A DNA stretch of 64,000 nt from Neorhizobium galegae. GTDB lineage: Bacteria > Pseudomonadota > Alphaproteobacteria > Rhizobiales > Rhizobiaceae. Of this stretch, positions 9,781 to 18,447 are shown in pieces. Under the pieces are notes generated by a model. That model did not search any database and was not told the origin of the DNA. It saw only the letters and a program-made list of their open reading frames with translations. Positions within the stretch are counted from its first letter, which is position 1. Each line of letters opens with the position of its first letter. The stretch lies in NCBI RefSeq assembly GCF_017877055.1, contig NZ_JAGIPG010000004.1, positions 62,001-126,000 on the forward strand. Reading direction: 5' to 3'. A program made the translations under genes and the position numbers.

Positions 9781-10482
9781 TCACCGTGTCTCGTGGTTCA
9801 TCCAGCGTTGTTTCGATTCCTCCAGATGTGCATGCATCATCGCCTGGGCCAGAAGCGGATTGCGCGTCTCCAGCGCCGTATAGATCGCCTCGTGTTCGGC
9901 CAAAGCAGCCCCCCAGGTCTGCGGGGTTTCGAACCGCACCCGGATCTGCGCAGACATCGGGCTGTGGCGCTCGTCGAACAGGTCGCCGACGATATGCGCC
10001 AGCACCGAATTACCGGACTGGCTGGCGATGGTCAGGTGGAAAAGCCGGTCGAGATCCAGCGCCTTGCGCCCTTCGGCGATCTCCGTGCGCATCTGGTCGA
10101 GCGTCTGGCGCAGCGATCGCAACGTCTCCGGCGTGATCCTTGCTGCCGCGAGCAGAATGACCGCTCCTTCGACGGCAGCTCTTGCCTGCATCAGTTCGAG
10201 CGGGCTTTCGCCCATGGAGCCGCTTTGCCATGGCCGACGGTCCGGCTCGGCCGTCACATAAATGCCCGACCCCATTCGGATTTCCACGCTCCCGTCGATT
10301 TCGAGCGCGATCAACGCTTCACGCAAGGACGGGCGCGAGACACCAAGCTGCTGGGCAAGCTCCCGCTCGGCCGGCAGGCGCGTACCCGCCGGAAACTGAC
10401 CGCCCTGGATCAGCACCCGGATCTGATCGGCTATCTGCTGATACAGCCGCCGCGGTTCTGCCGTCTTGATGGATCCGTTCAT
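9781..10482 (-). CDS. FadR-subfamily GntR transcriptional regulator of the sugar cluster
   Basis: A 233-residue regulator. The winged helix-turn-helix occupies residues about 12-76 (LPAERELAQQLGVSRPSLREAL is the recognition region). A helical FCD ligand-binding domain fills the rest, with conserved acidic/His positions of the type that bind a metal and a sugar acid. I take the ATG at 10482 (MNGSIKTAEP), with AGGA upstream; an ATG at 10512 would place the start over the predicted operator. It is the first gene of a two-gene operon with uxaA and is divergent from the transporter operon. Two near-identical pseudopalindromes at 10504 and 10636 suggest it represses both directions and is released by a pathway sugar acid. 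The ligand is not known. Confidence 0.88.
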   Translation of the reverse strand: MNGSIKTAEPRRLYQQIADQIRVLIQGGQFPAGTRLPAERELAQQLGVSRPSLREALIALEIDGSVEIRMGSGIYVTAEPDRRPWQSGSMGESPLELMQARAAVEGAVILLAAARITPETLRSLRQTLDQMRTEIAEGRKALDLDRLFHLTIASQSGNSVLAHIVGDLFDERHSPMSAQIRVRFETPQTWGAALAEHEAIYTALETRNPLLAQAMMHAHLEESKQRWMNHETR

Positions 10483-10503
10483 GAATTCGCCGTCCTGATA
10501 ATG

Positions 10504-10514
10504 TGGCCTTACCA
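10504..10514. promoter_or_regulatory. Predicted GntR operator, gntR side
   Basis: TGGCCTTACCA resembles the TNGTNNNACNA operator of FadR-subfamily GntR regulators with one mismatch. It lies just ahead of gntR and differs at only two positions from the site at 10636. Inferred, not proven. Confidence 0.5.
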
Positions 10515-10635
10515 TATCAGTAGGCGTGCGGAGAGCAATAAGCAAATTTTCAGCTTTTGATTTTTAACGACTTTTTCCAGTTCTACGCCTTCCTTCTTTT
10601 GCCTTTCTCAAGTCTGTGGCGGCCTTGTGAAAAAT

Positions 10636-10646
10636 TGGCTTGACCA
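10636..10646. promoter_or_regulatory. Predicted GntR operator, ABC-operon side
   Basis: TGGCTTGACCA matches the 10504 site (TGGCCTTACCA) in 9 of 11 positions. It contains a possible -35 (TTGACC, 10640-10645), with TACCCA about 17 bp downstream. A repressor bound here would cover the promoter of the transporter operon that starts at 10730. Confidence 0.5.
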
Positions 10647-10729
10647 CTTCCGTCCTCAGGTTTACCCATTATCGACGCCGGAGGGAGGAGCCGCCGGCGA
10701 AAGGGCCTGACCGGCCCGGGGAGGAAAAT

Positions 10730-12328
10730 GTGGAAAATCGGCCAGTCGAGCTTGGGCAGACTATGCATGGCGCCGCCGTGTTGCCGGCCCGCGTCTCGCC
10801 GGCTTCGACGACCCAGCCATTGCTCCGCCTCGACAATATCAGCAAGGACTTCCCGGGCGTCAAAGCGCTTGCCAACGTCCATTTCGACCTCCGCCCCGGC
10901 GAGGTTCATGCCGTCTGCGGCGAGAACGGCGCCGGCAAGTCGACGCTGATGAAGATCGTCAGCGGCGTCTACCAGCCGAGCGCCGGCACGATCACCTACA
11001 AGGGCGAGGAACGGCATTTCTCCTCGACTCGGGAATCGGAAGCGGCCGGCATCGCCATCATCCACCAGGAACTCAATCTCGTGCCGCACCTCACGGTCGC
11101 CGAGAACATCTATCTCGCCCGCGAGCCTCGGCGTGGTTTCCTGGGAGGAAGTTTTCTCGTCGACCGGAAGAAGCTGCGGGCCGATGCCAAGCGCTGCCTC
11201 GATCGGCTCGGGGTCGACATCAGCCCGGATCGTCCGGTGCGGGGCTTGTCCGTCGCGCAGTGCCAGATGGTCGAGATCGCCAAGGCGCTGTCGCTGGACG
11301 CCGAAGTGCTGATCATGGACGAGCCGACCTCGTCGCTCACCGAGCAGGAGACGGGAAAGCTGTTCAAGGTCATCCGCGACCTGAAGGCGTCGGGCGTCGG
11401 CATCGTCTATATCTCGCACCGGCTCGACGAAATGGCCGAGATCGTCGACCGGGTCACCGTGCTGCGCGACGGCCGCTATATCTCCACCGACGATTTTGCC
11501 GCCACCAGCGTCGATGCGATCGTTTCGAGAATGGTCGGTCGTTCGCTGGAAGAGAAGTTTCCGGAACGGACCTCGGTTCCGAGCGACGAGATCATCTTCA
11601 GCGCCGAGGGCCTTTCCCGCACGGGCGTCTTCCGCGACGTCTCATTCACGCTCCGCCGCGGCGAGATCCTCGGCTTTGCCGGCCTGATGGGCGCCGGACG
11701 CACGGAAGTGGCGCGCGCCATCTTCGGCGCCGATCCGCTCGACGCGGGCACAGTCGCCCTGCACGGCCGGACACTCGACATAAGCTCGCCGCGCGACGCG
11801 ATCGCTGCCGGCATCGCCTATCTGTCCGAAGACCGGAAGGCGCAGGGGCTGGCGGTCAAGATGACGGTCGATGCGAACATGACACTCGCCAACATGGAGG
11901 CGGTCTCCAATCGCTTTGGCGTCATCGACTTCGCCAAGCATGCGAAGGCCACCAAGCAATATATCGATCTGCTCAACATCCGTACGCCCTCGATCAAGCA
12001 GCCGGTTCGCCTCCTCTCGGGCGGCAACCAGCAGAAGATCATCATCGGCAAGTGGCTGTTCCGCAAATCGAAGCTGCTGTTCTTCGACGAGCCGACCCGC
12101 GGCATCGATGTCGGCGCCAAGCTCGCCATCTACCGGATCATGGACGAGCTTGCGGCAAGCGGCATCGGCGTCGTGCTGATCAGTTCCGAGCTTCCGGAAA
12201 TTCTCGGCATGACCGACCGCGTCGCGGTCTTCCACCAGGGCCGCATCACCGGCGTGCTGGAAACTGCGAAAACAGACCAGGAAGAGATCATGCGATACGC
12301 CTCCGGCTACGCTCGGTCGGCAGGATGA
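10730..12328 (+). CDS. Sugar ABC transporter ATP-binding protein (RbsA/MglA type)
   Basis: A 532-residue protein with two fused ATPase halves typical of carbohydrate-uptake CUT2 systems. The first half has Walker A GENGAGKST (64-72), signature LSVAQCQ and Walker B with LIMDEPTSSLT. The second half has the degenerate Walker A usual for this family (GLMGAGRTE), then LSGGNQQK and FFDEPTRGID. It sits on the cytosolic face and powers import with the permease at 12338 and binding protein at 13462. The GTG at 10730 is chosen because GGAGG lies 5 nt upstream. The nearby ATG at 10728 is out of frame, and an in-frame ATG 11 codons later (10763) is the alternative. The cargo is inferred from downstream enzymes as L-fucose, L-galactose or a related glycoside. 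Confidence 0.92.
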   Translation: MENRPVELGQTMHGAAVLPARVSPASTTQPLLRLDNISKDFPGVKALANVHFDLRPGEVHAVCGENGAGKSTLMKIVSGVYQPSAGTITYKGEERHFSSTRESEAAGIAIIHQELNLVPHLTVAENIYLAREPRRGFLGGSFLVDRKKLRADAKRCLDRLGVDISPDRPVRGLSVAQCQMVEIAKALSLDAEVLIMDEPTSSLTEQETGKLFKVIRDLKASGVGIVYISHRLDEMAEIVDRVTVLRDGRYISTDDFAATSVDAIVSRMVGRSLEEKFPERTSVPSDEIIFSAEGLSRTGVFRDVSFTLRRGEILGFAGLMGAGRTEVARAIFGADPLDAGTVALHGRTLDISSPRDAIAAGIAYLSEDRKAQGLAVKMTVDANMTLANMEAVSNRFGVIDFAKHAKATKQYIDLLNIRTPSIKQPVRLLSGGNQQKIIIGKWLFRKSKLLFFDEPTRGIDVGAKLAIYRIMDELAASGIGVVLISSELPEILGMTDRVAVFHQGRITGVLETAKTDQEEIMRYASGYARSAG

Positions 12329-12337
12329 GGGCATAAC

Positions 12338-13366
12338 ATGGCTGAGATCACCGAAGTTGCAAAACAGAAGAGCGGCGCGCTCAGCGACCGCCAGAAGGAC
12401 ATCATCCAGAAATTCGCGGCGCTCGGCAGCCTTTTCGTGCTGATCGGCGTCTTCTCGGCAACGAGCAGCGCCTTCTTCACCATCGACAACGGCATGACGG
12501 TGGCATTGCAGGTGACCTCGATCGCCTTTCTCGGCATCGGCGCCACCTGCGTCATCATCACCGGCGGCATCGACCTGTCGGTCGGCTCGGTGCTGGCGCT
12601 ATCCGGGGTGATCGCGGCGCTGGCGGTCAAGGATTTCGGAATGCCCGTCTGGCTCGGCATGATCTGCGGCATTCTCACCGGCTCGGCCTGCGGTTTCATC
12701 AACGGCATTCTCGTCACCAGGATGAAGCTGCCGCCGTTCATCGCCACGCTCGGCATGATGATGATCGCCCGCGGCGTGGCGCTGCAGATCACCGGGGCGC
12801 GGGCCGTCTCGGGGCTTGGCGAATCCTTCGGCGAGCTCGGCAACGGCTCGCTCTTCCGGGTCGTCAACATCGGCGACGACGGTTTCCCGACCATCGTTTT
12901 CCCGGGCATCCCCTACCCGGTCATCCTGATGATCGTGATCGCGATCGCCGTCTCCTACATGCTCAACCGCTCGGTGCTCGGCCGGCATATCTATGCGGTC
13001 GGCTCGAACGCCGATGCCGCCCGGCTTTCCGGCGTCAACGTCACCCGCATCGTCAGCTTCACCTATGTCCTCTCCGGCACGCTGGCAGGCCTGACCGGCT
13101 GTGTGCTGATGTCGCGCCTCGTCACCGCCCAGCCGAACGAGGGCGTGATGTACGAGCTCGACGCGATCGCCAGCGCCGTCATCGGCGGCACCTCGCTGAT
13201 CGGTGGCGTCGGCACCATTTCCGGAACCGCGATCGGCGCCTTCGTGATCGGCATCCTTCGCAACGGCCTCAACATGAACGGCGTCTCCGCCTTCACCCAG
13301 CAGATCATCATCGGCCTCGTCATCCTGGTCACCGTATGGATCGACCAGTTGCGCAACCGCCGCTGA
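12338..13366 (+). CDS. Sugar ABC transporter permease (RbsC type)
   Basis: A 342-residue inner-membrane permease with 8-10 hydrophobic helices and the CUT2 signature stretches GGIDLSVGSVLALSG, VGSNADAARLSGVNV and GGTSLIGGVGTISGTAIGA. It forms the channel for the RbsA-like ATPase just upstream (9-bp gap) and receives sugar from the periplasmic protein at 13462. A cytosolic N-terminus of about 35 residues precedes the first helix. Start and reading frame are unambiguous. Confidence 0.93.
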   Translation: MAEITEVAKQKSGALSDRQKDIIQKFAALGSLFVLIGVFSATSSAFFTIDNGMTVALQVTSIAFLGIGATCVIITGGIDLSVGSVLALSGVIAALAVKDFGMPVWLGMICGILTGSACGFINGILVTRMKLPPFIATLGMMMIARGVALQITGARAVSGLGESFGELGNGSLFRVVNIGDDGFPTIVFPGIPYPVILMIVIAIAVSYMLNRSVLGRHIYAVGSNADAARLSGVNVTRIVSFTYVLSGTLAGLTGCVLMSRLVTAQPNEGVMYELDAIASAVIGGTSLIGGVGTISGTAIGAFVIGILRNGLNMNGVSAFTQQIIIGLVILVTVWIDQLRNRR

Positions 13367-13461
13367 GATAAGGGCACGCGGACCTTTACCCGCGAGACTT
13401 CAAGGGAGTGAGGAGCTCCCCCAAACCGGCCGTTTCAGGCCAACAAAAAGAGGAGGAAGAC

Positions 13462-14403
13462 ATGAAAAAGCTTGCTGCCGCACTGCTGACATCCGTGATC
13501 GCACTGACCGCGTTCTCGGCCCAGGCTGGCGAAATCGCCGTCATCGTGAAGACCGTCAATTCCACCTTCTGGCAGAATGTCCAGAAGGGTGCCGATGCCG
13601 CCATGAAGGCCGGCGGGGGCAGCAACACCATGACCTTCCAGGGACCGGCCGCGGAATCGGCGATCGCCGACCAGGTCAACATGGTCGAGAACGCCGTCAA
13701 CCGCAAGGTTTCCGGCATCGTGCTGGCGCCGTCCGATCCGGACGCGCTGGTTCCGGCCGTCAAGAAGGCCTGGGAAGCCCGCATCCCGGTCGTCATCGTC
13801 GACTCGCTGCTCGCCAAGGGCTCGGAACAATATTACCAGTCGTTCCTGGCGACCGACAACAAGAAGGCCGGCGAGCTTGCCGCCAAGGCGTTGATCGACA
13901 AGGTCGGCAAGGAAGGCAAGATCGCCGTGATGTCCTACGTGGCGGGCGCCGGCTCCGAGATCGGCCGCGTCGGCGGCTTCACCGACTATATCAAGGCGAA
14001 CTCGAAGCTGACCATCGTCGGGCCGTTCTACTCGCAGTCCCAGATGGCGACGGCGCTCAACCAGACGACCGACGTGCTGGCCGCCAATTCCGACCTGAAG
14101 GGCATTTTCGGCGCCAACGAGCCGACCGCGATCGGCATGGGCCGGGCGCTGAAGCAGTCCGGCAAGGCCGGCAAGGTGGTCGCGATCGGTTTTGACGGAA
14201 ACCAGGACCTGCAGGAATTCGTCAAGGACGGCACGCTGTCGGCCATAGCGGTGCAGGGTTCGTTCCAGATGGGCGAACTCGGCGTCAAGACCGTGCTGCA
14301 GTCGATCAACAAGGAGAAGGTCGAAAAGTTCGTTGATACCGGTGTCGTCGTCGTCACCAAGGACAATATCGACAAGCCGGAAGCCAAGAACGTTCTCTAC
14401 TAA
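13462..14403 (+). CDS. Periplasmic sugar-binding protein of the ABC transporter
   Basis: A 313-residue type-I periplasmic binding protein of the ribose/galactose-binding class. Residues 1-22 are a signal peptide (MKKLAAALLTSVIALTAFSAQA). The mature part opens with EIAVIVKTVNSTFWQNVQKGA, where this family binds its sugar. I use the ATG at 13462 because GAGGAGGAAGAC precedes it directly; the frame stays open 18 codons further but that part reads as leader. It delivers substrate to the permease and ATPase upstream. A strong hairpin at 14414 separates it from the enzyme genes and may raise its message stability relative to the rest. Confidence 0.93.
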   Translation: MKKLAAALLTSVIALTAFSAQAGEIAVIVKTVNSTFWQNVQKGADAAMKAGGGSNTMTFQGPAAESAIADQVNMVENAVNRKVSGIVLAPSDPDALVPAVKKAWEARIPVVIVDSLLAKGSEQYYQSFLATDNKKAGELAAKALIDKVGKEGKIAVMSYVAGAGSEIGRVGGFTDYIKANSKLTIVGPFYSQSQMATALNQTTDVLAANSDLKGIFGANEPTAIGMGRALKQSGKAGKVVAIGFDGNQDLQEFVKDGTLSAIAVQGSFQMGELGVKTVLQSINKEKVEKFVDTGVVVVTKDNIDKPEAKNVLY

Positions 14404-14413
14404 CCTTACCCCC

Positions 14414-14447
14414 AACGGGCGCGCATCGCGAATGATGCGCGTCCGTT
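14414..14447 (+). promoter_or_regulatory. Intercistronic hairpin after the binding-protein gene
   Basis: A 14-bp stem (AACGGGCGCGCATC paired with GATGCGCGTCCGTT, one G-T pair) with a GCGAAT loop lies between the binding-protein stop and the aldose dehydrogenase. No T-run follows, so it looks like a message-stabilising or attenuating hairpin rather than a full terminator. Confidence 0.7.
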
Positions 14448-14477
14448 ATCCTGCCCCCAAGGACTTCGGACTATCTC

Positions 14478-15491
14478 ATGAATGTCACCGAGCGCCGCAA
14501 GCTACCCCACGCCTCCGTCGAAGTGACCCAGATGGGCCTCGGCTGCGCGCAGATGGGCAGTCTCTACCACAAGACCTCTTACGAGGAATCGGCTGGCGCC
14601 TTTGGAGCCGCCTGGGAGGCGGGCATCCGCTATTACGATACGGCCCCCTTCTACGGATACACGCGCTCGGAACGGCGGCTCGGCACGATGCTGACCGACC
14701 TGCCCCGCGACGACTACGTGCTCAGCACCAAGGTCGGCCGGGTGATGCAACCGGACGAGACGGTCGGCTCGCAGGAAGATGGGTATGTCGAGCCGTTGCC
14801 CTTCCGGCCGGTCTTCGACTACAGCTATGACGGCATCATGTGGTCCTTCGAGGCAAGCCAGCAGCGGCTCGGCATCCTCAAGCCCGATATTCTCTACATC
14901 CACGATATCGGCAGCATGACCCATGGCGACAAGCACCAGCATTACTGGTACCAGCTGACAGCCGGCGGCGGTTTTCGCGCGCTGAAGAAGCTGCGTGAGG
15001 ACGGACTTACCAAGGCGGTCGGCCTCGGCGTCAACGAATGGGAGATCATCCGCGACGCGATGCAGGTCTTCGATATCGACGTCGCCATGCTCGCCGGCCG
15101 TTATACGCTGCTCGAACAGCAGAGCCTCGCTTTCATGGACGACTGCGCCAAACAGGGCGTCGGCATCGTGGTGGCCGGCCCGTTCAATTCCGGCCTGCTC
15201 GCCGGCAACCGCAAGTTCAACTATACCGACGCGCCGGCCGATATCCTCGCCCGTGTCGACGTGCTGCGCGCTGCCTGTGAGGAAGAGGGCGTCAGCCTGC
15301 AGGCAGCGGCTTTGCAATTCCCCCTCGCCCATCCGGCCGTGGTGACCGTGGTTTCCGGCGCACGCACCGCCGAGCAGATCAGATCGAATGTCGACTGGTT
15401 CGGCGAAGAGATCCCCGCCTCCTTCTGGTCGCGGCTGAAAACCCGCGGGCTGATCGCCGAGGGTGCGGCGCTGCCGGGCCAGGAAGCCTGA
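14478..15491 (+). CDS. Aldo/keto reductase, probable L-fucose/L-galactose 1-dehydrogenase
   Basis: A 337-residue (alpha/beta)8 aldo/keto reductase. The catalytic tetrad is visible as D54, Y59 (YDTAPFYGYTRSE), K85 (STKVGR) and H142 (YIHDIG). The closest named type I recognise is D-threo-aldose 1-dehydrogenase/L-fucose dehydrogenase, which oxidises the anomeric carbon of L-fucose or L-galactose to the lactone with NAD(P). It comes right after the transporter genes and 3 bp before the lactonase, which fits the first step of a non-phosphorylating pathway. The family assignment is firm. Substrate is inferred from neighbours. Confidence 0.85.
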   Translation: MNVTERRKLPHASVEVTQMGLGCAQMGSLYHKTSYEESAGAFGAAWEAGIRYYDTAPFYGYTRSERRLGTMLTDLPRDDYVLSTKVGRVMQPDETVGSQEDGYVEPLPFRPVFDYSYDGIMWSFEASQQRLGILKPDILYIHDIGSMTHGDKHQHYWYQLTAGGGFRALKKLREDGLTKAVGLGVNEWEIIRDAMQVFDIDVAMLAGRYTLLEQQSLAFMDDCAKQGVGIVVAGPFNSGLLAGNRKFNYTDAPADILARVDVLRAACEEEGVSLQAAALQFPLAHPAVVTVVSGARTAEQIRSNVDWFGEEIPASFWSRLKTRGLIAEGAALPGQEA

Positions 15492-15494
15492 GCT

Positions 15495-16313
15495 ATGAGG
15501 ATCGATACGCACCAGCATTTCTGGCGGATCGCGGACCGGGTGGGTCAATGGCCGCCGGCCGAATTGCAAGCGATCCACCGGGATTTCCTGCCCGACGATA
15601 TGCGCCCGCTTCTCGATGCGGCCGGCGTCGACGGCACCGTGCTGGTGCAGACCATGGAAAGTGAGGCGGATACGGCATTCATGCTCGATGTCGCCGACAG
15701 GACGCCTTTCATCCTCGGCGTGGTCGGCTGGACGGATATGAAGGCGCTCGACGCGCCGGCAGCCATTGCCCGGCTGGCCCGGCACCCGAAGCTCAAAGGG
15801 CTCCGGCCGATGCTGCAGGATATCGCCGACGACCAATGGATCGGCGATCCGGCGCTCGATGCTGCCGTGGCAGCCATGCTCGAACATCATCTGGTCTTCG
15901 ATGCGCTGGTGCTGCCGCGCCATCTCGAACCGCTGCTCGGTTTCGCCCGGCGACACCCTGATCTGCCGATCGTGATCGACCACGGTGCCAAGCCGCCGAT
16001 CTCTGAAGGCCGTTTCATCGACTGGTATGCGCGCATGAAAGTGCTCGCCGAACTGCCGAACGTTCATTGCAAGCTTTCCGGCCTGCTGACCGAGGCGGGC
16101 GACCAGAAGCCCCAGGCGGTGCGGCCCTATGCCGAAACCATATTCGACCTGTTCGGCCCCGCGCGGGTCATCTGGGGCAGCGATTGGCCGGTGCTGCGGC
16201 TTGCAGGAGATTACCAAGCCTGGCTGGACCAGTGCCTCGACATCGTGCCTGCCGACGCTCATGACGAGGTTTTCGGGGGCAATGCCCGGCGTTTCTATCG
16301 GCTCGGAGCGTAA
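15495..16313 (+). CDS. Amidohydrolase-2 family lactonase, probable L-fuconolactonase/L-galactonolactonase
   Basis: A 272-residue TIM-barrel metal hydrolase of COG3618. Metal-binding H6 and H8 stand in the opening MRIDTHQHFW. Further barrel residues are in VIDHGAKPP and the C-terminal WGSDWPV. Members of this group have been shown to open L-fucono-1,5-lactone, and others act on related sugar lactones. It follows the aldose dehydrogenase by 3 bp and precedes the Zn-dehydrogenase by 4 bp, so all three are likely translationally coupled. Expected role: hydrolyse the lactone made by the previous enzyme to the free aldonate. Confidence 0.83.
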   Translation: MRIDTHQHFWRIADRVGQWPPAELQAIHRDFLPDDMRPLLDAAGVDGTVLVQTMESEADTAFMLDVADRTPFILGVVGWTDMKALDAPAAIARLARHPKLKGLRPMLQDIADDQWIGDPALDAAVAAMLEHHLVFDALVLPRHLEPLLGFARRHPDLPIVIDHGAKPPISEGRFIDWYARMKVLAELPNVHCKLSGLLTEAGDQKPQAVRPYAETIFDLFGPARVIWGSDWPVLRLAGDYQAWLDQCLDIVPADAHDEVFGGNARRFYRLGA

Positions 16314-16317
16314 GAAC

Positions 16318-17325
16318 ATGTTGACGATCATCTGCGATGAACCAGGCAAACTCAGCGCCATCGACCGGCCCAAACCTCTTCGCGGCGAGGGTGAAGTGCT
16401 GGTGAAGCTGCGGCGCATCGGCGTCTGCGGCACCGACCTGCACATCTTTACCGGTAACCAGCCCTATCTCTCCTATCCGCGCGTCATGGGCCACGAGCTC
16501 GCCGGCACGGTCGAGGAAGCGCCGGCCGACAGTGTGCTCGAGGTCGGCGATACCGTCTCGATCATGCCCTACATTTCCTGCGGCCACTGCCATGCCTGCC
16601 TCAAGGGCCGGACCAATTGCTGCCGCAACCTCGGCGTCCTCGGCGTGCATCGCGACGGCGGCATGACTGAATATCTGAGCCTGCCGGAGGAATTCGTGCT
16701 GAAGGCCGGCGGCCTTTCGCTCGATCAGGCGGCCATGGTGGAATTTCTGGCGATCGGCGCCCATGCGGTCGCCCGCGCGCGAATCGAGCCGGGGCAGAAC
16801 ATACTGGTCACCGGCGCCGGGCCGATCGGGCTTGCGGTCGCGATCTTCGCGACGCTTGAGGGCGGAGCGGTGACACTTCTCGATGGCCGTCGCGACCGAC
16901 TGGATTTCGCCCGCCAGCAGCTCGGCATCGCCTCCACGGTTCAACTCGGTCCCGACGACGACGGGCAGCTTTCGGCGCTGACCGGAGGCGACTTCTTCGA
17001 CGCTGTCTTCGATGCGACCGGCAATCCGAAAGCGATCGAACGCGGGTTCGGTTTCGTCGCCCATGGTGGCACCTACGTGCTCGTTTCGATCGTTTCGAGC
17101 GACATCACCTTTTCCGATCCGGAATTCCACAAGCGCGAGACGACGCTGCTCGGCAGCCGCAACGCCACGGTCGTGGATTTCGAGCGAGTGATGCAGGCCA
17201 TGCGCGAGGGCAGGATCCCCGCAGCCCTGATCACCCATAGAATGATGCTGTCGGAAGTGCCGGAGCGTTTTGCAGGCCTGACCGATCCGGCCGCCGGCGT
17301 CGTCAAGGCGCTGGTGGAAATCTAA
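16318..17325 (+). CDS. Zinc-dependent alcohol dehydrogenase, LgoD-like (L-galactonate 5-dehydrogenase)
   Basis: A 335-residue medium-chain dehydrogenase. The catalytic zinc ligands are C37 (GVCGTD) and the GHE motif at 58-60. The structural-zinc cysteines are near 88, 91, 94 and 102 (CGHCHAC, TNCC). The Rossmann motif VTGAGPIG follows. The segment SDPEFHKRETTLLGSRNAT and the overall layout recall Escherichia coli LgoD (YjjN), which turns L-galactonate into D-tagaturonate. The start is the ATG at 16318, 4 bp past the lactonase stop; the same frame is open far upstream but that part overlaps the lactonase. With the mannitol-dehydrogenase homologue (19744) and UxaA (8214) it would give L-galactonate to D-altronate to 2-keto-3-deoxygluconate. 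Confidence 0.85.
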   Translation: MLTIICDEPGKLSAIDRPKPLRGEGEVLVKLRRIGVCGTDLHIFTGNQPYLSYPRVMGHELAGTVEEAPADSVLEVGDTVSIMPYISCGHCHACLKGRTNCCRNLGVLGVHRDGGMTEYLSLPEEFVLKAGGLSLDQAAMVEFLAIGAHAVARARIEPGQNILVTGAGPIGLAVAIFATLEGGAVTLLDGRRDRLDFARQQLGIASTVQLGPDDDGQLSALTGGDFFDAVFDATGNPKAIERGFGFVAHGGTYVLVSIVSSDITFSDPEFHKRETTLLGSRNATVVDFERVMQAMREGRIPAALITHRMMLSEVPERFAGLTDPAAGVVKALVEI

Positions 17326-17333
17326 AGGAGGCG

Positions 17334-17666
17334 ATGATGCAGCGGATGGGCATGGTGATCGGCATCGAGCCGCAGATGATCGCGGAATACAAGCGCCTGC
17401 ATGCGGCGGTCTGGCCGGAGGTGCTCGCCCTCATCAGCCGCGCCAATATCAGGAACTACACGATCTTCCTGCACGAGCCGGAAAACCTGCTGTTCGGCAC
17501 CTGGGAATATCACGGCACGGATTTCGAAGGCGACATGGCAAAAATAGCCGCCGATCCGAAAAACCAGGAATGGTGGTCGTTCACCATCCCTTGCCAGAAG
17601 CCCCTCGATAGCCGCAAAGAAGGGGAATGGTGGGCGATGATGGAGGAGGTCTTTCATCATGATTGA
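17334..17666 (+). CDS. L-rhamnose/L-fucose mutarotase-family protein (RhaM-like)
   Basis: A 110-residue protein of the L-rhamnose mutarotase family (dimeric alpha-beta barrel). Conserved residues include an early Tyr/His pair (EYKRLHAAVWPEV), the NYTIFLHEPENLLFGTWEY strand and the Trp-rich C-terminus (EWW, EGEWWAMMEEVFHHD). It speeds interconversion of alpha and beta anomers of L-rhamnose, and by context probably L-fucose or L-galactose, so that the anomer-specific 1-dehydrogenase is not limited. AAAGGAGG sits 4 nt before the ATG at 17334; a second ATG follows directly. Confidence 0.85.
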   Translation: MMQRMGMVIGIEPQMIAEYKRLHAAVWPEVLALISRANIRNYTIFLHEPENLLFGTWEYHGTDFEGDMAKIAADPKNQEWWSFTIPCQKPLDSRKEGEWWAMMEEVFHHD

Positions 17667-17695
17667 TGGCTGACCGGACAATTCGAGGACAAGAC

Positions 17696-18430
17696 ATGAC
17701 GATCAGGCTTGATGGAAAAACCGCACTCGTGACTGCAGCCGGCCAGGGCATCGGCCGGGCGGCGGCGCTCGCCTTTGCCGAGGCTGGCGCAACGGTCCAT
17801 GCGACCGATATTAACGAAAGCTTGCTGGCTGCTTTGCCGAAGCTCGACACCCTGAAGACGGCAAGGCTCGACGTGCTTGACAACGCGGCAATCGTGGCCT
17901 GCGTCGAGAAGATTGGCACGGTCGATATCCTCTTCAACTGCGCCGGGTTCGTCCATGGCGGCTCGATCCTCGAGATGAAGGACAGTGACTTCGACTTCGC
18001 CCTCGACCTCAACGTCAAGGCGATGATCCGCACCATCCGGGCTGTGCTGCCTGGCATGCTGGCCCAAAAGGACGGCGCGATCATCAACATGTCCTCGGTC
18101 GCCTCCAGCATCAAGGGCGTGCCCAACCGCTTCGCTTATGGTGTCACCAAGGCGGCGGTGATCGGGCTCACAAAATCCGTCGCCGCCGACTATGTGACCG
18201 ACGGTATCCGCTGCAACGCCATCTGCCCCGGCACCGTCGAAAGCCCTTCGCTGCAGGACCGCATGCGGGCCCAGGGCAATTACGACGAGGCCCGCGCCGC
18301 CTTCATCGCCCGCCAGCCGATGGGCCGGCTCGGCACCCCGGAAGAAATCGCCGAGCTCGCCCTCTACCTCGCCGGCGCCACCTATACGTCAGGCCAGGCT
18401 TACGCCATCGACGGCGGCTGGACCATCTGA
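17696..18430 (+). CDS. SDR oxidoreductase, probable 2-keto-3-deoxy-L-fuconate 4-dehydrogenase
   Basis: A 244-residue classical short-chain dehydrogenase. The NAD-binding TAAGQGIG is at 13-20, the ATDIN acidic turn suits NAD over NADP, NCAG is at 81-84, and the catalytic serine lies in NMSSVASS with Y148 and K152. Long stretches (GIRCNAICPGTVESPSLQDR) look like the group containing human BDH2/DHRS6 and bacterial 2-keto-3-deoxy-L-fuconate dehydrogenases. It lies directly before the fuconate dehydratase whose product it would oxidise. The start at 17696 has GAGGAC upstream. The frame extends 11 codons further back into the gap, but that start has no ribosome site. Confidence 0.87.
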   Translation: MTIRLDGKTALVTAAGQGIGRAAALAFAEAGATVHATDINESLLAALPKLDTLKTARLDVLDNAAIVACVEKIGTVDILFNCAGFVHGGSILEMKDSDFDFALDLNVKAMIRTIRAVLPGMLAQKDGAIINMSSVASSIKGVPNRFAYGVTKAAVIGLTKSVAADYVTDGIRCNAICPGTVESPSLQDRMRAQGNYDEARAAFIARQPMGRLGTPEEIAELALYLAGATYTSGQAYAIDGGWTI

Positions 18431-18447
18431 GGCAATACGAAAAAACC

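Noticed and set aside
10728..10949. ATG at 10728 as start of the ABC ATPase
   Set aside because: It is well placed after GGAGG but out of frame with the ATPase; the overlapping GTG at 10730 is in frame.
14502..16445. 647-codon minus-strand frame
   Set aside because: Antisense to the aldose dehydrogenase and lactonase; no recognisable domain.
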